DNA of 33,306 nt, taken from contig PLGM01000203.1 of NCBI GenBank assembly GCA_003139795.1, positions 1 through 33,306 on the forward strand, in the 5' to 3' direction. The notes below the pieces were generated by a model. The model saw only the letters and a program-made list of their open reading frames with translations, had not been told where the DNA came from and made no database searches. The stretch is from Acidobacteriaceae bacterium. Lineage in GTDB: Bacteria; Acidobacteriota; Terriglobia; Terriglobales; Acidobacteriaceae. The position numbers and the translations under genes are program-made. This document shows, piece after piece, positions 24,280-31,892 of this stretch. The stretch's first letter is position 1. Each line of letters begins with the position of its first letter.

Positions 24280-26322
24280 TCACCTGGGCGGCTTGAAGAA
24301 TGGCGTGCCTGCACTGCGCACGTCCCCATTCAAAAGACTGTTTGCGGACAGGTTAAACAGCCAGACAGCGAACTCGCTGCGCCGCACCAGGCCATGATGC
24401 TGTTCTGCGCCATGCTTGAATCTGGCCAGTTTCTCCCAGGCAACGGGCGCACTGTCTGAAAGATCAAGCTGAGAAGCATCGGCAGGGTCCAGCTTTTCGA
24501 GAGCGGCGTTTACTTCGCCGGCAGATACCGGCTGGTCCGGAGAAAAGTGCAATGTGCCGTTTTTTGGCGGAAGCAAACCGAGAATGGATATCGCCTGAAC
24601 GGCTCTAAACTCTTGCGAGGTTACTGGCACATCGTCATACCACACTAATGGTTGACCAAGGCTGATCAAATCAAGCTGTAAGCGCCGAAGCTGTATTGGA
24701 TTCTGTACAATCTCATGCAGCGGAACTGCCGCGGCCAGAGCCTCATGCGCTGATTCTCCCGCGGCAACGCCAATTGCCCACTCGGTAGGGTGCAGGCGAT
24801 AAGCGCCGTTGGTAAAATGCGTGGTTCCAATGTTCTTCGATGCGGCCAGCAGGTTCGCTATGTTCCGCGACATCAAGGCTGTCAGCGGTATCTGATACGG
24901 CTTGGAGTCAGGCAACGCCGGCTCCGGATCGCAGGCATGAAGATCCATTGGATAATAGCCAATCCCGACAGAATCTTCGAATTGTACGGCCCGAACCGCG
25001 GATGGATCTTTCGGCGCTACGTCTTGCTCGCGAACCGTTCCCAAAGCAAGAATTCGCCGGGATTCGCGCACGTAGGGAAATTGGGACAGTCCATCCTGAC
25101 TGCCCATGGCATCTTTCGTCATGGCGATGTCGGCATATCCCTTGCCGCGACCGTCGTCCCTTCGCGCCTCGCGAGCAATCCACCAGGCAAACCCGAGTGA
25201 CACCTGCTTGCCGTGCTGCATAGCGCGCGCGGTCTCCTCCTGATCGTCCGATAGAATTCCTGCATCGCAGACATCGTTGCTCGACCAGTTGATCATGCTA
25301 AGGTCCGACGGGAAGGCGCCCGGCTTAAACTGCGATGCATCGACGCTTCTGCGATAAGACCAAAATGAGCCCGGCGTCTCAGCAGCATGCTCGAAAAACC
25401 GATAATGCAGCGTAAGTTCAGGGCTCTCGACGCTATCGAGCGAGAAATACTTGATGTTTTGTTCATACTGGGCGGGCTTTTCACTCATAGCGGCAGAAGC
25501 CTTGCGCAGAATGAAAGGATACGTAAAGCTTTGCAAAGCCTTGGGGTTCGCAACCGGCGGCGCATCCGGCTCACCGGTCATGGCGCTGGATTCCGCGCCG
25601 GTTACGTAGTCGGCGCCTGCCAGAGGAAGGAACTCTCCCAGTTCAGTTGCATCAATGAATACTGTTCCTTGAAGGCGAAAGAATGTCTTGTCGGCAAAGC
25701 TGTAAAAGACGACGCTTTGAAGAACATTTCCCTGCTTCTCAACTTTTACCGGAGCGGTGCGCATATAGAGGGACAACATCTTCTTCTGCTCGTAAGGATG
25801 CAACATTTCCTCGAGCGCACGGAGTCCGACGCTCGGCTCAAAACAGAGACCGCTGACCCAACAATTACCCGGGTTGAATTCGTCTGCGCCCGGCTGGCTC
25901 TTCAGAAGTGGGCGATAGTGTTCCCGAATCTTCTGACGCAACACCAGATAGGATGCGTTGCTTCCGGAAGTTTCGGTCCACTCATTTTCGTCCAGGGCGG
26001 ATACGCCCTGAGAGGTCATCTGGCCGCCGATCCAATGTGTTGGCTCCGTCATACAAACGTGATGACCGGCACGCGCAGCCGTCATTGCCGCAGCACTTCC
26101 TCCCAGGCCCGCACCGATTACGACAACTTCACATTTCCTGGTCGGGAGGTCACCTGGAATCGTCACCACCATCACGGCGCTGGCAGAGTCGCCTTCTGAG
26201 GCAACCGCAAGCGGATCCAAAATTCTTAGAGTCTGCGCCCCCGCACATCCAATTGCGACCGCAACCGCAACAGTCGTCAGAGCTACCCGGTAGCGCAATC
26301 TCTTCACGATCGTCCTACACAT
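24280..26322 (-). CDS. Secreted FAD-dependent oxidoreductase (PF12831 type) with SLH-like C-terminus
   Basis: 680 aa. A signal peptide (RYRVALTTVAVAVAIGCAGA) is followed by the dinucleotide-binding motif VVVIGAGLGGSAAAMTAARA (GAGLGG at 70-75) and WIGGQMTSQGVSALDENEW, typical of the PF12831 family. Later motifs include VFIDATELGEFLPLAGADYV, MSRNIANLLAASKNIGTTHF and LHPTEWAIGVAAGESAHEAL. The last ~110 residues (AISILGLLPPKNGTLHFSPD with SAGEVNAAL, and LVRRSEFAVWLF) resemble S-layer-homology repeats. Such flavoproteins recur in sugar-degradation loci; their reaction, presumably oxidation of a sugar or glycan-linked group, is mostly uncharacterised. The translation start is weakly supported (GGACGG upstream). 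It leads the five-gene operon and has a well-formed promoter. AT content is higher than in its neighbours. Confidence 0.88.
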   Translation of the reverse strand: MCRTIVKRLRYRVALTTVAVAVAIGCAGAQTLRILDPLAVASEGDSASAVMVVTIPGDLPTRKCEVVVIGAGLGGSAAAMTAARAGHHVCMTEPTHWIGGQMTSQGVSALDENEWTETSGSNASYLVLRQKIREHYRPLLKSQPGADEFNPGNCWVSGLCFEPSVGLRALEEMLHPYEQKKMLSLYMRTAPVKVEKQGNVLQSVVFYSFADKTFFRLQGTVFIDATELGEFLPLAGADYVTGAESSAMTGEPDAPPVANPKALQSFTYPFILRKASAAMSEKPAQYEQNIKYFSLDSVESPELTLHYRFFEHAAETPGSFWSYRRSVDASQFKPGAFPSDLSMINWSSNDVCDAGILSDDQEETARAMQHGKQVSLGFAWWIAREARRDDGRGKGYADIAMTKDAMGSQDGLSQFPYVRESRRILALGTVREQDVAPKDPSAVRAVQFEDSVGIGYYPMDLHACDPEPALPDSKPYQIPLTALMSRNIANLLAASKNIGTTHFTNGAYRLHPTEWAIGVAAGESAHEALAAAVPLHEIVQNPIQLRRLQLDLISLGQPLVWYDDVPVTSQEFRAVQAISILGLLPPKNGTLHFSPDQPVSAGEVNAALEKLDPADASQLDLSDSAPVAWEKLARFKHGAEQHHGLVRRSEFAVWLFNLSANSLLNGDVRSAGTPFFKPPR

Positions 26323-26641
26323 CGCCGTCCAGTCGATTCACAAAAATCGCTAGCGATAATATAGTTGTATAGACATAGTGTCAAGATAATTGTGTGCTGT
26401 CGAGCTGGAAGCCATGACCACATTAGGCCTGATTCGTCGGCCAGTGTCCGGGATTCAGGCTCCCCTTGCCGGCGCCTGATTTCCGGCAGGATCGGCGTTA
26501 TCTTGACGAGACGCACCAGCATTACTCACTCTCGGCAACCGCGGGGATACCCCATCGAACCCCTGGGCTGATCGCAGGCGCCTGACGGCCGAATGGCGCT
26601 CGGTTTCCAACCCCGCCGGGCGCGGCGTATCGTTACTAGCT
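26323..26641. other. Intergenic region between divergent FAD oxidoreductase and isomerase-like genes
   Basis: 319 bases between divergent genes. The left 60 bases hold the minus-strand promoter and palindrome described separately. The remaining 250 bases show no conserved gene, no tRNA and no clear promoter for the plus-strand isomerase-like gene. Base composition changes here from AT-leaning to very GC-rich, a likely boundary between accessory and core DNA. Confidence 0.4.
26346..26384 (-). promoter_or_regulatory. Near-consensus promoter with two operator-like elements before the FAD oxidoreductase gene
   Basis: On the minus strand TTGACA (26384-26379), then exactly 17 bases, then TATTAT (26361-26356): a near-perfect sigma70 promoter. 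Inside the spacer lies GTCTATAC (26374-26367), matching the GT-N-TA-N-AC pattern of HutC-type GntR operators. Overlapping the -10 is a perfect 12-bp palindrome, ATCGCTAGCGAT (26346-26357), which suits a second repressor such as a LacI-type protein. Confidence 0.6.
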
Positions 26642-28096
26642 GTGACGAATGAGCGCGGATTGGAAAAAATAGACCAGCGGCACCGGGTGGGCCTGTTCAG
26701 CGTGGGTCTGGATACCTACTGGGGCCAGTTCGCCGGTTTGAGGGAGCGGCTGGAGGAGTATAACCGCACCATCGCGGCCAGGCTCGAAGGCTTCGGCACG
26801 GAGGTGGTCAACCTGGGCATGATCGATGGGCCCCGGAAGGCTGCAGCCGCGGGTCACGCGTTCCGGCAGAGCGACGTGGACCTGATCTTTCTCCATGTGG
26901 CCACCTATGCGCTCTCCTCGACGGTGCTGCCGGTAGTGCGGCGCGCACGAGTTCCAGTCATCTTGCTGAACCTGTCTCCGCAGGCGGCTATCGACTACGA
27001 AGCCTTCAACCGCATGAAGGACCGGACGGCCATGACGGGGGAGTGGCTGGCCCATTGCCAGGCCTGCTCGGTGCCTGAAATCTCCAACGTCTTCCGCCGC
27101 TCGGGAATCGATTTCCACCAGGTGACAGGCCTGCTGGACCAGACCGACGAGGCCTGGGCGGAGATCGAGGATTGGCTGGCGGCTTCGCGCGTGGCCCACG
27201 CCATGGAGCACAACCGCCTGGGCGTGATGGGCCACTACTACGGCGGGATGCTCGACATCTACTCCGATCTCACGTTGCAGTCGTCCGTCTTTGGCACGCA
27301 CGTGGAGATCGTCGAGGTCGACGAACTGTCAGCGCTGCGGCGTGAGGTCGCGAGCGAGGCGATTGGCCGGCGCGTGGCGCTGATTCGCGATGTGTTCGAC
27401 GTGCAGGCGGATTGCTCGCAGGCAGAGTTGGAGCGGGCGGCACGCACCTCCCTGGCGCTGGACCGGCTGGTGGAGAATTACCGGCTAGGCTCGCTTGCCT
27501 ACTACTACAAGGGCGCGGGAATCCAGGAAAACGAAGACACGCTGAGTTCCATCATCGTGGGCAACAGCCTGCTGACGGGGCGCGGGATTCCGGTGGCCGG
27601 AGAACTGGAGATCAAGAACGCGCAGGCCATGAAGATTCTGGACTGCCTGGGCGCGGGCGGCTCGTTCAGCGAGTTTTATGCCAACGATTTTGTGGACGAT
27701 GTGATCCTGCTGGGCCACGACGGACCTGGGCACATTGCCATCGCCGACGGCAAGCCCAAGCTGCGGCCGCTGGGCGTTTATCACGGCAAGGTGGGCAGCG
27801 GCCTGTCGATCGAGATGAGCGTGAAGCATGGGCCAGTGACGCTGCTTTCCGTGGCCGAGGATGGGCGCGGGCGGCTGAAGCTGGTGGTGGCCGAAGGCGA
27901 GTCGGTGGCGGGTCCGATCCTCGAGATCGGCAACACCAACAGCCGCTATCGCTTCCCCATCGGGGCGCGGGCGTTCCTTGAGGAGTGGAGCCGGCAGGGC
28001 GCAGCGCATCATTGCGCCATCGGGCTGGGGCGGCAACTTGCAAAGCTAGCCAAGCTGGCGGCTCTCTTGGGGATCGATTGCGTGCGCGTGTGCTAG
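26642..28096 (+). CDS. L-arabinose/L-fucose isomerase-family protein
   Basis: 484 aa, close to the length of L-arabinose isomerases. N-terminal Rossmann-like domains show RVGLFSVGLDTYWGQFAGLR, DVDLIFLHVATYALSS and VILLNLSPQAAIDYEAFNRM. The middle has GVMGHYYGGMLDIYSD, and the C-terminal part YYYKGAGIQENE, PVAGELEIKNAQAMKIL and ILLGHDGPGHI. The Glu residues of IQENE and GELEIK and the His of GHDGPGH sit where AraA/FucI bind Mn2+. Family members interconvert aldoses and ketoses in the cytoplasm; this branch is usually annotated only as isomerase-like. The start is a GTG without an evident Shine-Dalgarno and is the only reasonable one in frame. Codon use is GC-rich and unlike the genes to its left. 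It stands alone on the plus strand; the link to the sugar locus is suggestive only. Confidence 0.82.
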   Translation: MTNERGLEKIDQRHRVGLFSVGLDTYWGQFAGLRERLEEYNRTIAARLEGFGTEVVNLGMIDGPRKAAAAGHAFRQSDVDLIFLHVATYALSSTVLPVVRRARVPVILLNLSPQAAIDYEAFNRMKDRTAMTGEWLAHCQACSVPEISNVFRRSGIDFHQVTGLLDQTDEAWAEIEDWLAASRVAHAMEHNRLGVMGHYYGGMLDIYSDLTLQSSVFGTHVEIVEVDELSALRREVASEAIGRRVALIRDVFDVQADCSQAELERAARTSLALDRLVENYRLGSLAYYYKGAGIQENEDTLSSIIVGNSLLTGRGIPVAGELEIKNAQAMKILDCLGAGGSFSEFYANDFVDDVILLGHDGPGHIAIADGKPKLRPLGVYHGKVGSGLSIEMSVKHGPVTLLSVAEDGRGRLKLVVAEGESVAGPILEIGNTNSRYRFPIGARAFLEEWSRQGAAHHCAIGLGRQLAKLAKLAALLGIDCVRVC

Positions 28097-28135
28097 GCTT
28101 TGCGCCGCCGCTGTGAAGCTGCGCTTTGAAGGGCG

Positions 28136-28501
28136 CTACTTTACGCGATGCGCGACGAACTCCACCGCGGGACGGTCGCCCATGGTGCGGGTGAACTTGA
28201 TTCCATCCCCGTCGGCCTTGCCCACGTAGACGATCTTCATCTCATTGCCGTTGAAGTTCATGACCTGGGCGAAGGTGATGTTATCGCCATCGACCTTGCC
28301 TTCCGAAATATCGGTCTCTCCGCGCGGGCTGGTGATTTTGCCGGTCAGGGTTGCGCCATCGACGTGAAAGTCGAAGGTGAGGGTTTGCGTGCCGCGGGGC
28401 GTTGTGACGTCCCCGGTCCACTTGCCGTTGAAGTCGGCGGCCAAAGCCGTCACGGTACCGAGTGCGAGAAACAGAACCGCGAGAATTGCCTTCCGAACCA
28501 T
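28136..28501 (-). CDS. Small secreted beta-rich protein of unknown function
   Basis: 121 aa from the ATG at 28501, which has GGAGGG five bases upstream; 33 further codons upstream in frame have no support. A clean signal peptide (MVRKAILAVLFLALGTVTAL, cleaved after ALA) is followed by about 100 residues of alternating polar and hydrophobic strands. Typical stretches are DFNGKWTGDVTTPRG, LTFDFHVDGATLTGKI, GEGKVDGD-like turns and IKFTRTMGD. It resembles the small lipocalin-like or META-like extracytoplasmic proteins that are abundant and unnamed in Acidobacteriota. It is about 150 bases downstream of the SpoIIE phosphatase gene on the same strand and could share its transcript. No catalytic motif is seen. 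Confidence 0.75.
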   Translation of the reverse strand: MVRKAILAVLFLALGTVTALAADFNGKWTGDVTTPRGTQTLTFDFHVDGATLTGKITSPRGETDISEGKVDGDNITFAQVMNFNGNEMKIVYVGKADGDGIKFTRTMGDRPAVEFVAHRVK

Positions 28502-28650
28502 ACTTCCCTCCGTGGAGCGTAAAAAGAATCGCGGCGCAGAACCAGTGAATCTGCCGCCGGTTAGATAGACGGGTTTCCGGGCCTTCCGGCCACAACACAT
28601 CGTAATGGCGCAATGTGGCCAGTGTGAAGCCGCGCGCTTCCAAAGCGATC

Positions 28651-30684
28651 TCAGGCCGCTGATGCAACCGCGGCGGCACGCGCGATGGTTACCACGGTGA
28701 TGTCGTCCTCCTGGCCGAACTGCTTTGCGGCCTCGACAATGGCGGCGGCGGGCTGAGTTGAAATGGCTTTCGCGCGGTCGAAGCCGAACAGTTCGCCGGC
28801 TTGGTTTTGCGCTTCGACCACGCCATCGGAGTAGAAGGTCAGGCGGCTCTCGGGTGCGAGGAAAAACTCGGTGGCTTCATAGGTGGCGCCGCTCATTACG
28901 CCAAGGGGCAGGGCTTCGGGCAGCGCGACTTCCTTGCCATCCAGATAAGGCGACAAGTGTCCGGCGTTGGCGATGGTGGTCCAGCCGTTCGCGGCTATAT
29001 GCGCTGCAAGGGCCGTAGAGAAGCCCCCGCCGGACCGGCCGACGAGCCGCTCGTTGAGGCCGGTAAGCAGCTCGACAGGGTCCTTGGTGTACTCGCTCAA
29101 ACCGCAAATGGCGCCCACCAGCACTGAGACAAGCATGGCGGCGGGAAGGCCTTTACCCGCCACATCGCCGACCACGACCACCAGGCCGCCTTCGCCCGCC
29201 GGGACGATCTGGAAAAAGTCGCCTCCGATCTGTTGTGCGGGCTCGTAAACGGAGTCGACCGTGAAACCTGGGACGATGCCGCGGTGCTCGGGCAAAAGGA
29301 CCTTTTGAACCTCTTTTGCGGCTGCCAGTTCGCTATCCAGAATCGCTTGGCGGCGGCTCAAGGTGCTGGAGCGGAGCAGCATGATGATGGCCAGCGAGAG
29401 TGAGGAGAGAATTCCCGATACGTAATTGAGCGGAATTGCAAAGGGGCCGGCGGGGAAGCGATCGATGAGCCCCAGGCCGCGGAGAGCCACGTCGCGCAAA
29501 GCCGGGAACTGGAACATCGTGTCTAGCGCGATTTCGGTATAGAGGTAGAGACTGAAAAGGGTCACCGGGATGAGCAGAATGCCCGCGTCGCGATTGCCGC
29601 GCCGCCAGTGAATCGCAAGCACAATGGGGACGACAACCGAAAGCAGGGCGATGAAGGGGAGATTGCTGATGAATTGGAACTGCAAGGGCGCAATGAAGTA
29701 GAGCAATTGGATCCCGCTGTACGCGTTCATTAGACCCGAGACGATGAGAACGATGCGCCACCGCCAGCCGATGCGCTGATGTACGAAGGCAAAGTACATC
29801 GACACCATGATGTATGGGGCGAAAGCACGAAACAGGATTACCGGGAGCTGCCAGCCCTGAGCAATGTCGTGGAATGTGGTGATGAGGGGGATGGCCGCTT
29901 CGATCGTGCTCAGGACGCACGCAGCGAAGACCCAGAGGTACTCGGTTTGGCGTCGCTGAGCGCTGTAGAGGACCAGGGCAACTATCCCGAGACCGATGGC
30001 AAAGAAACGATCCAGCCAGACGACGGCGTTTTGTCCGAGAATGCCGAGCCAGTCGTCGCGGTAGAGCGTGTCGTGCTGCCCGAGGGTAAGATTCTGAGCA
30101 ACAAAGCCAGGACCTTGAGCGGTCCATTCGATGGGCGAGATGTGGACGCGCAAGGCAATGACCAGCGTGCCGGAAGCAAGCAGACGATCCGGAATGGGCT
30201 CTAAAACCCAGGCATTCATGGTGTAGGGCACGAAAGGCACGATCGACCCCGCAGCGATCAGCCGGTCGCCATTGACATAGACCTCGTATGCTTTGGAAAT
30301 CGAATGTTCTTTGAGCCCCAGGCCGGTCTGGTCTGGGTTCACCTTCACGCGGAGGCGGTACCAGATCACCTCCGGACGTTCGAGCGGAAACAGGCGCTTG
30401 ATGTCGGAGTGAGGATCGAACGGGGTCCACTGCGAGTCGTCGAAGTCAGGGCGGGCGTAGGCGGGGTCGTCGCCGGCATGGACAAGCCATGCCGTGCCGA
30501 GATCCGTGGGCTGACGCAGGTTAGTGGCGTCGAAGGTTGCGTCCGCCCGGGCTGTTTGAGCCCCTTGAGCCTGCACACCCGGTGCCAGGATCGACAGGCA
30601 CAAAAATGCAGCGGAAACAATGCGGCAACCCGAAGGACAAGTAGCGCGAAGACTCGACGGTACGAGGCAAGAAGATGAATTCAA
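28651..30684 (-). CDS. Membrane PP2C-type (SpoIIE/RsbU) phosphatase with 7TM sensor region
   Basis: About 677 aa from a TTG at 30684 preceded by GGAGG; a TTG at 30744 (697 aa) is the alternative. Order: signal peptide (AAFLCLSILAPGVQAQ); an extracytoplasmic jelly-roll-like domain (AWLVHAGDDPAYARPDFDDS, IWYRLRVKVNPDQ, EVYVNGDRLIAAGS); seven membrane helices, as in 7TMR-DISM receptors; a short coiled linker (SRRQAILDSELAAAKEVQKV); and a SpoIIE phosphatase domain. The phosphatase shows metal-binding and catalytic motifs IGGDFFQIV, VVGDVAGKGLPAAML, ANAGHLSPYLDG, FYSDGVVEAQN and EDDITVVTIA. Such enzymes dephosphorylate anti-anti-sigma proteins in partner-switching cascades; no partner gene is in view. 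The outer domain looks able to bind a carbohydrate-like ligand. Confidence 0.87.
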   Translation of the reverse strand: MNSSSCLVPSSLRATCPSGCRIVSAAFLCLSILAPGVQAQGAQTARADATFDATNLRQPTDLGTAWLVHAGDDPAYARPDFDDSQWTPFDPHSDIKRLFPLERPEVIWYRLRVKVNPDQTGLGLKEHSISKAYEVYVNGDRLIAAGSIVPFVPYTMNAWVLEPIPDRLLASGTLVIALRVHISPIEWTAQGPGFVAQNLTLGQHDTLYRDDWLGILGQNAVVWLDRFFAIGLGIVALVLYSAQRRQTEYLWVFAACVLSTIEAAIPLITTFHDIAQGWQLPVILFRAFAPYIMVSMYFAFVHQRIGWRWRIVLIVSGLMNAYSGIQLLYFIAPLQFQFISNLPFIALLSVVVPIVLAIHWRRGNRDAGILLIPVTLFSLYLYTEIALDTMFQFPALRDVALRGLGLIDRFPAGPFAIPLNYVSGILSSLSLAIIMLLRSSTLSRRQAILDSELAAAKEVQKVLLPEHRGIVPGFTVDSVYEPAQQIGGDFFQIVPAGEGGLVVVVGDVAGKGLPAAMLVSVLVGAICGLSEYTKDPVELLTGLNERLVGRSGGGFSTALAAHIAANGWTTIANAGHLSPYLDGKEVALPEALPLGVMSGATYEATEFFLAPESRLTFYSDGVVEAQNQAGELFGFDRAKAISTQPAAAIVEAAKQFGQEDDITVVTIARAAAVASAA

Positions 30685-30767
30685 GCGGCCTCCACAGTGG
30701 ATCGGCTTAACCCTAACACTCCCCTCGCGGAGACTTCTACACAAAACCCAGCGCAGGCTGTGACGTT

Positions 30768-30869
30768 CTATCTTTTGCGCCAGCGGCGCCAGAGGAGCAG
30801 TGCTACCAGCAGAAAGAAAGCCGTTCCGGCGGCGACACGGACCAACTCGGCGTGCGCGGCGGCGGACAC
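30768..30869 (-). CDS. Possible 33-aa single-helix membrane peptide
   Basis: A short frame starting at GTG 30869, five bases past the glycosyltransferase stop. It ends TAG at 30768-30770. The product contains GTAFFLLVALLLWRRWRKR: one clear membrane helix with a strongly basic tail, as in real small membrane proteins. The frame has no Shine-Dalgarno and differs from that of the upstream gene, so it may instead be the original C-terminus of the glycosyltransferase after a frameshift. Real coding status is uncertain. Confidence 0.35.
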   Translation of the reverse strand: MSAAAHAELVRVAAGTAFFLLVALLLWRRWRKR

Positions 30870-30873
30870 CCGG

Positions 30874-31734
30874 CTACCCGCCCGGCCTGGCGCGATGAAT
30901 GGGTTCGATCTGCTTGCCGTAGCGTCCGCGCAGGGCGTTCCAGCGGATGATGGCGATCTCTTCGAGCATCTTCATGCCGTCTTTCAGGTAGCTCATGCGG
31001 GTGCGGGCGTCGTGGTGCCAGCTCACGGGCACCTCCTGGATGCGGTAGCCGCGCTTGAGGGCGATGAAGAGGATTTCCGGGTCGAAGCCCCAGCGCTCGA
31101 TGGTCTGGAGTTGGAAGACGGTCTGGGCGGCGCCGCGGGTGAAGGCCTTGAAGCCGCACTGGGTGTCGGCAAAGGGCAGCCCCATGACCGTGCGCACGAC
31201 GGCGTTGAAGCAGCGGCCGAAAAACTGCCGGTAGAGCGGCTGGCGATGGGTCTGGCGGCCTTTCTCAAGCCACCGGGAGCCGATGGCGATGTCCGCACCC
31301 TGGGCGATGGCCGCAAACAGCCCTTCGGCCTCCTCGATGGGCGCCGACAGGTCGGCGTCGGTGAACATGACCACCTCGCCCAGGGCCTGTAGCAGGCCGG
31401 TGCTCACGCTGTAGCCCTTGCCGCGGTTGCCGGGATTTTCAATCAGGCGGACTTCGGGGGCGTTGACGGCAAAGGCCCGCACCAATTCGGCGGTCGCGTC
31501 GCTTGAGCCGTCGTTGACTACGATCACCTCGGCAGCCCAACCGCGCTCGCGGATGCACGTCACCACCGACTGGAGCGTCGCCGGGATGCGGGCGCTCTCA
31601 TTGAAAGCCGGAATGACGATGCTGTAATTGGGATACTGTGTCACGCTGAAAACCACCGCCTGGCCAGGGGTCGGATTCGTTTGCATCCGTCTGGAATCGT
31701 CTGGGCTTGCTTTCCGGTGAAGAACTTCCGCCAT
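30874..31734 (-). CDS. GT2 glycosyltransferase, dolichyl/polyprenyl-phosphate glucosyltransferase-like
   Basis: 286 aa from ATG 31734 (AGGTG four bases upstream); GTG 31794 and ATG 31686 are in-frame alternatives. GT-A fold motifs are clear: YSIVIPAFNESARIPATLQS, VIVVNDGSSDATAELV, NPGNRGKGYSVSTGLLQALG, MFTDADLSAPIEEAE with the DxD metal site, IAIGSRWLEKGRQTHRQPLY, FADTQCGFKAFTRGA, and WGFDPEILFIALKRGY. These match the ALG5/DPG-synthase branch of GT2, which transfers a sugar from a nucleotide donor to a polyprenyl phosphate at the inner membrane. It has no C-terminal membrane helix itself; a tiny adjoining frame encodes one. It is divergent from the HU gene. The sugar donated cannot be told from sequence. 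Confidence 0.9.
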   Translation of the reverse strand: MAEVLHRKASPDDSRRMQTNPTPGQAVVFSVTQYPNYSIVIPAFNESARIPATLQSVVTCIRERGWAAEVIVVNDGSSDATAELVRAFAVNAPEVRLIENPGNRGKGYSVSTGLLQALGEVVMFTDADLSAPIEEAEGLFAAIAQGADIAIGSRWLEKGRQTHRQPLYRQFFGRCFNAVVRTVMGLPFADTQCGFKAFTRGAAQTVFQLQTIERWGFDPEILFIALKRGYRIQEVPVSWHHDARTRMSYLKDGMKMLEEIAIIRWNALRGRYGKQIEPIHRARPGG

Positions 31735-31892
31735 CATAACGCACCTGGCTTGCCCGGCCCGCGCAGACACCGCTGCCCGGCCGTTTTCCGCCACCTGTTG
31801 ATGGGCAAAGGCTCAATTCCCACAAAGGCTCTTTCTTTTTCACGCTTTCCGGCGCAAAATCCGTTTATGCTGTGAGCGGAGGCCTAAAGGAT

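Noticed and set aside
30697-31392. 231-aa plus-strand frame
   Set aside because: Antisense to the GT2 gene and to the adjoining short frame; Asp/Ala/Gly-rich sequence typical of reverse reading.
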